Origin: Artocarpus heterophyllus
Lineage: Eukaryota; Streptophyta; Magnoliopsida; Rosales; Moraceae
Assembly (NCBI GenBank): GCA_025403435.1
Contig: CM046330.1
Location: 13,910,239 to 13,974,238 of the forward strand
Reading direction: 5' to 3'
Length of the DNA stretch: 64,000 nt
Of this stretch, positions 60,701-64,000 are shown in pieces. Numbering within the stretch: the stretch's first letter is position 1; each line of letters begins with the position of its first letter. The notes under the pieces were generated by a model, which saw nothing but the letters and a program-made list of their open reading frames with translations, did not search any database and was not told where the DNA came from. The translations under genes and the position numbers were made by a program.

Positions 60701-61737
60701 TTCTAAGCCATTCCCAACGTAGGAATGCCTTAGCTAGGGTTAACTGTTTCTGATCACTATTCATAAAAAAAAAAAGTATTGCTGACCAGCCATTGGGTAT
60801 GGTATAATCTTCAAAGAACTGTTGCAAATGTCATATTGGTCGTAAAAGTATTTCCTCACAGTACTTCTCCTGATACTTCAATCTTTTAGTACTATACACA
60901 GTACTGAAAGTCTGAAACCAATGAAATTAAAAAAAATATTGAAGATGGAAGTGAGATATGGATCGATCAAATAATTATGAGCATAGGGACATAGGTTCTT
61001 GTACTATGTACGTATTTTAATCACCTTTTCACCCCCAAAGGGGAACAGGAAATAAGATGAACTGAAAACTTGTTTGTTTCATCGTGGGTACTAGTGGACT
61101 AGAAATCTGATAATCAAATAACGTGTAGGCCTCTCTCTCGTGTTATGAATGATAGTTGTTTATTTGTTGAGCACTAAATTCAAACTGTTGCACTTTAAAT
61201 TGTTTTTTTAATAATATATCTTAAATTTTTAATATTAAAAATAGTTAAAAAACATTAAAAAGTAAACAATTTTGGTCAAAAAATTTGCATGTCGACTTCC
61301 TTAAAAGTAGATCTCGGTATTTTAAGAAAAAAATAAAAACTCAACATGTGAAAAAAAAAAACTTAACAAAATAAAAATAATTATTAGATTACCGATTATT
61401 TTAAAATTCAATATGTACTATCCTAAAATTAAAAGTTTAATATATATTACGTAAAAATAAATATTTGGGGTGCAATGGTCCAACTTCTTGTTGAGTTTGC
61501 ATCGAAAACAAAGAGTAGTACCGCTTGTAAAGAGGGACTGTAGAAGTACTGGTGTAAAACTGTGTGTGCCTTTCCTTTGTGTTGTTGTTTGAAAGGAAGA
61601 GGTGAATCAAACCCCACTTTCAAGGGACACGTGTCGTTATTATGATGCGTGGAGTAAATACGTCAAGCATTGTTGTTCGTGCTTGATTATCTGTGCGGGG
61701 GCTTGATGAGTGAGAGAGTCTGGCCATTCTATATCTA

Positions 61738-61779
61738 TGTGTGTGTGTGTGTATATATATATATATGTATGTATATATA
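61738..61779. repeat. (TG)n-(TA)n microsatellite
   Basis: Seven TG units followed by TA units with two TG interruptions. Confidence 0.9.
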
Positions 61780-63143
61780 GCCAGTATTTCAGAGCACATG
61801 GATTCGACGCCACACGCGCCTGCGTGTCTTTATTGCTTGTCCGTTTCTACATCCACTGACGTAGCTATAGTTATGTTGGAGGGTGTTCTCCTCTGGAAAC
61901 ACTTTAGTTCGGTTCAGTTTTCATACAGTATTTTTTTCTCACTGAATTCAAATTATTATAGAATTTTTATTTTATATTAATAGTTAGAACAATATTTGTA
62001 AATATTATCTTTTTTTTCCCTTATTATCATGATCTGAAAGATTAATTTTGATTCACTTGATCTTGATGATCATAATCAACATCTGAAATTTCTTGGCATG
62101 TAATGTCATCTTTTGCAATCATAAAGGTACGGACAGTGGAGTAACAGCCGATTTTCATCATGCCCCTAAACCCTTGTGTATAGGCTCAATATGAAAATTA
62201 CAAGTTGAAAATGAATATTAAAATTATTCATTTACCTTGTCATCAATCAATCTGCAAGAGCACTTTTTGAAGTTAATAAATTGCATGTCTTTTTACACTT
62301 TGACAGTATTGTATAAGAGAATTTCATTAACTTTTTCTTTTGGTAGAAACTAGAAAGAATTCCAACAATAATTGATAGTTGATAAATCTGCTCTTGGTCA
62401 ATATTATTATTGGAGAGTAACTTCTAAACGCGGTCTGTTTTTGTCAAAAAAAAAGAAAAAGATCATGAGCACAAAACTTATAACTAATTTTACGATAATT
62501 TTGAGATATTAAAAACTCTGATTTCATGCCAAAATCATGAGACAATATTCTCAAAAAAAAGAACATATTAATTATCTAAACCTACGGAACCAACAACTAG
62601 TCCCTTTCTTCTAAATGCCAAAGAAACTTGAAAAATGCAGAATTTGGAAAATATTTTGATGGCCACAAAACTCCAGGTATGATAGTTTTTCAAGTCTAGT
62701 CATTATCCAAGGTTTTATGTGATGATCATCAGCAACAGATGCAATTAAACTGCTTCCACAGCCATAATAATAATTTCCTTTTTCAGCAACATGGATCTTC
62801 ATGGGTCGCATTTAATCCAAGCTTTTGATGCAAAATCTCCTCCAATTCTTAAAAACGAAGGAATCGTTCCGTTAAAAAAATATCGTTTCAACCGTTAATA
62901 TATTATAGTATAAAATAAAAATATATTACAATATAAATCTTTTATACGCTGCATAAAATTGTTTTAACTTCAGATTTTTTTGCCAAATATGCCGTAAATG
63001 ATTATATAGCCTCACAAGTGAGATCGAGTCAGTACAAAACTAATGAAACCCAAAACTGCACCAAGGCGGTAGAATTGTCCAAGTTGAAATAGAGGCTCCA
63101 TGCACCGGGTAATAGTAAAGGCTCTGCATGCATAGGCATTTGA

Positions 63144-63184
63144 ACTCTCTCTCTTCTCTTTCTCTCTCTCTCTGTCTCTCTCTA
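63144..63184. repeat. (CT)n microsatellite
   Basis: Interrupted CT tract. Confidence 0.85.
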
Positions 63185-63492
63185 TAATTCTGTGACGTGG
63201 GTATATGTAATTTTTTGTTTTTATTTATTTAATCTTTTTCTGAGAAGAAATGACATGAGAGGAATAGAGACAGATGGGATGGGAAAGAAAAGAGATGGAT
63301 GTTTGTCCCACGTATGGTTCGCACGTGGCTACAACTGCGGCGGGTGGAAGTTTGATAGTGTCACTGCAATATATATGATGTCTGTTTGCTTCACGCAAGC
63401 AGCTGCTCCACTCCTACTCCTGCTACTACTTCCACTTCTCTTGCCCTTTCCATTTTTATTCTTTCTTTGCCGTGGCTTTAAAGTTCGAATTT

Positions 63493-63519
63493 GCTCTCTC
63501 TCTCTCTCTCTCTCCCTCT
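63493..63519. repeat. (CT)n microsatellite
   Basis: About 12 CT units. Confidence 0.9.
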
Positions 63520-64000
63520 AAACTACTGGTGGTTTTGGAAGAAATGAAGGCGTAGTAGTACTTTGATCAACTACGTAATGTATGCAACGAGTAATACATC
63601 ATTTTCAATGTCTGATCATGTTGCTAACTAAAGCACTAGGTTAATGAGAACTTCGTACTGTTCTAAACAATTAAATGGGTTTTAGAATACTTTACACAAA
63701 TTTGTTACTATCAACTGGTTTATTATTTATAGTCAATTGATTTATTAAATCAAAGAACCACATAATGTATATATAACGAGTAATTGATACATCATTTTCA
63801 TCGCCTGACGATCATATTGCTTACTTTATAATAGCAATAGGTTAATGAGAACTTCGTAAGGTTTTTAAATAATTAAAGGGTTCTTAAACATACTTTAAGA
63901 AGATTGGAATCTGTTGTTAACAAAGAACTTTATATATAGCCAACTGATTTATTAAGTCAAAAAACTTTATATATTCAACATATATACTCGTGTATATATG

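Larger units (their letters stand above)
57258..64000. other. Intergenic DNA without recognisable gene
   Basis: AT-rich. It contains a possible SINE (57517-57720) and microsatellites at 61738-61779, 63144-63184 and 63493-63519. The right end from about 61500 has G-box-like sites (gacacgtgtc at 61626; cacgtgg at 63325) and CT tracts typical of plant promoters, but no coding sequence follows inside the window. Confidence 0.5.

Noticed and set aside
63192..63521. 109-codon ORF with leucine-rich C terminus
   Set aside because: The Leu and Ser runs come from CT microsatellites; no homology.
1..64000. tRNA, rRNA or CRISPR-like features
   Set aside because: No convincing tRNA cloverleaf, rRNA stretch or regularly spaced repeat array was seen; the tRNA-like matches are retrotransposon primer sites or weak SINE-like boxes.

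Overview
This window is nuclear DNA of a flowering plant, a eudicot and probably a rosid. The evidence is spliced genes with GT-AG introns, very AT-rich intergenic DNA, long CT/GA and TA microsatellites, and chromovirus-type Ty3/gypsy LTR retrotransposons primed by initiator tRNA-Met. The species cannot be named from the sequence alone.

Three host genes are supported. (1) 1-1124, minus strand: the 5' end of a BIG3-type Sec7 ARF guanine-nucleotide exchange factor, running off the left edge. (2) 21219-23344, plus: a two-exon pentatricopeptide-repeat protein like Arabidopsis At1g01970. (3) 27589-24579, minus: a two-exon LOB-domain transcription factor closest to LBD18. In Arabidopsis BIG3 (At1g01960) and At1g01970 are neighbours, so genes 1 and 2 keep an old gene pair that is now about 20 kb apart because of repeat insertion.

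The rest is mobile and repetitive DNA. 12314-20473 (minus) is a very young, complete but non-autonomous LTR retrotransposon with a 5-bp target duplication. It has no gag, protease, RT or integrase. It carries an intronless cytokinin-activation LOG-like ORF and a second ORF with a CCCC zinc-knuckle-like motif. 35151-45669 (plus) is a young, nearly complete Tekay/Del-type chromovirus with gag-pol and a chromodomain, broken by one gag frameshift. The two elements share LTR sequence, tRNA primer site, leader and polypurine tract, so the second family is a plausible source of proteins for the first. 51364-53715 is a solo LTR of the LOG-carrying family, nested in an older, decayed chromovirus (about 50150-57257). 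A GGCCC-rich terminal-inverted-repeat element lies at 47766-48624, a MITE at 31214-31619, and a solo-LTR-like stretch at 5851-6580. Several dispersed repeat families and two minisatellites fill the intergenic space. From 57258 to 64000 no gene is recognisable.

The best candidate for an undescribed system is the LOG-carrying retrotransposon: a plant hormone-pathway ORF travelling inside an LTR element that appears to depend on a related chromovirus for mobility.
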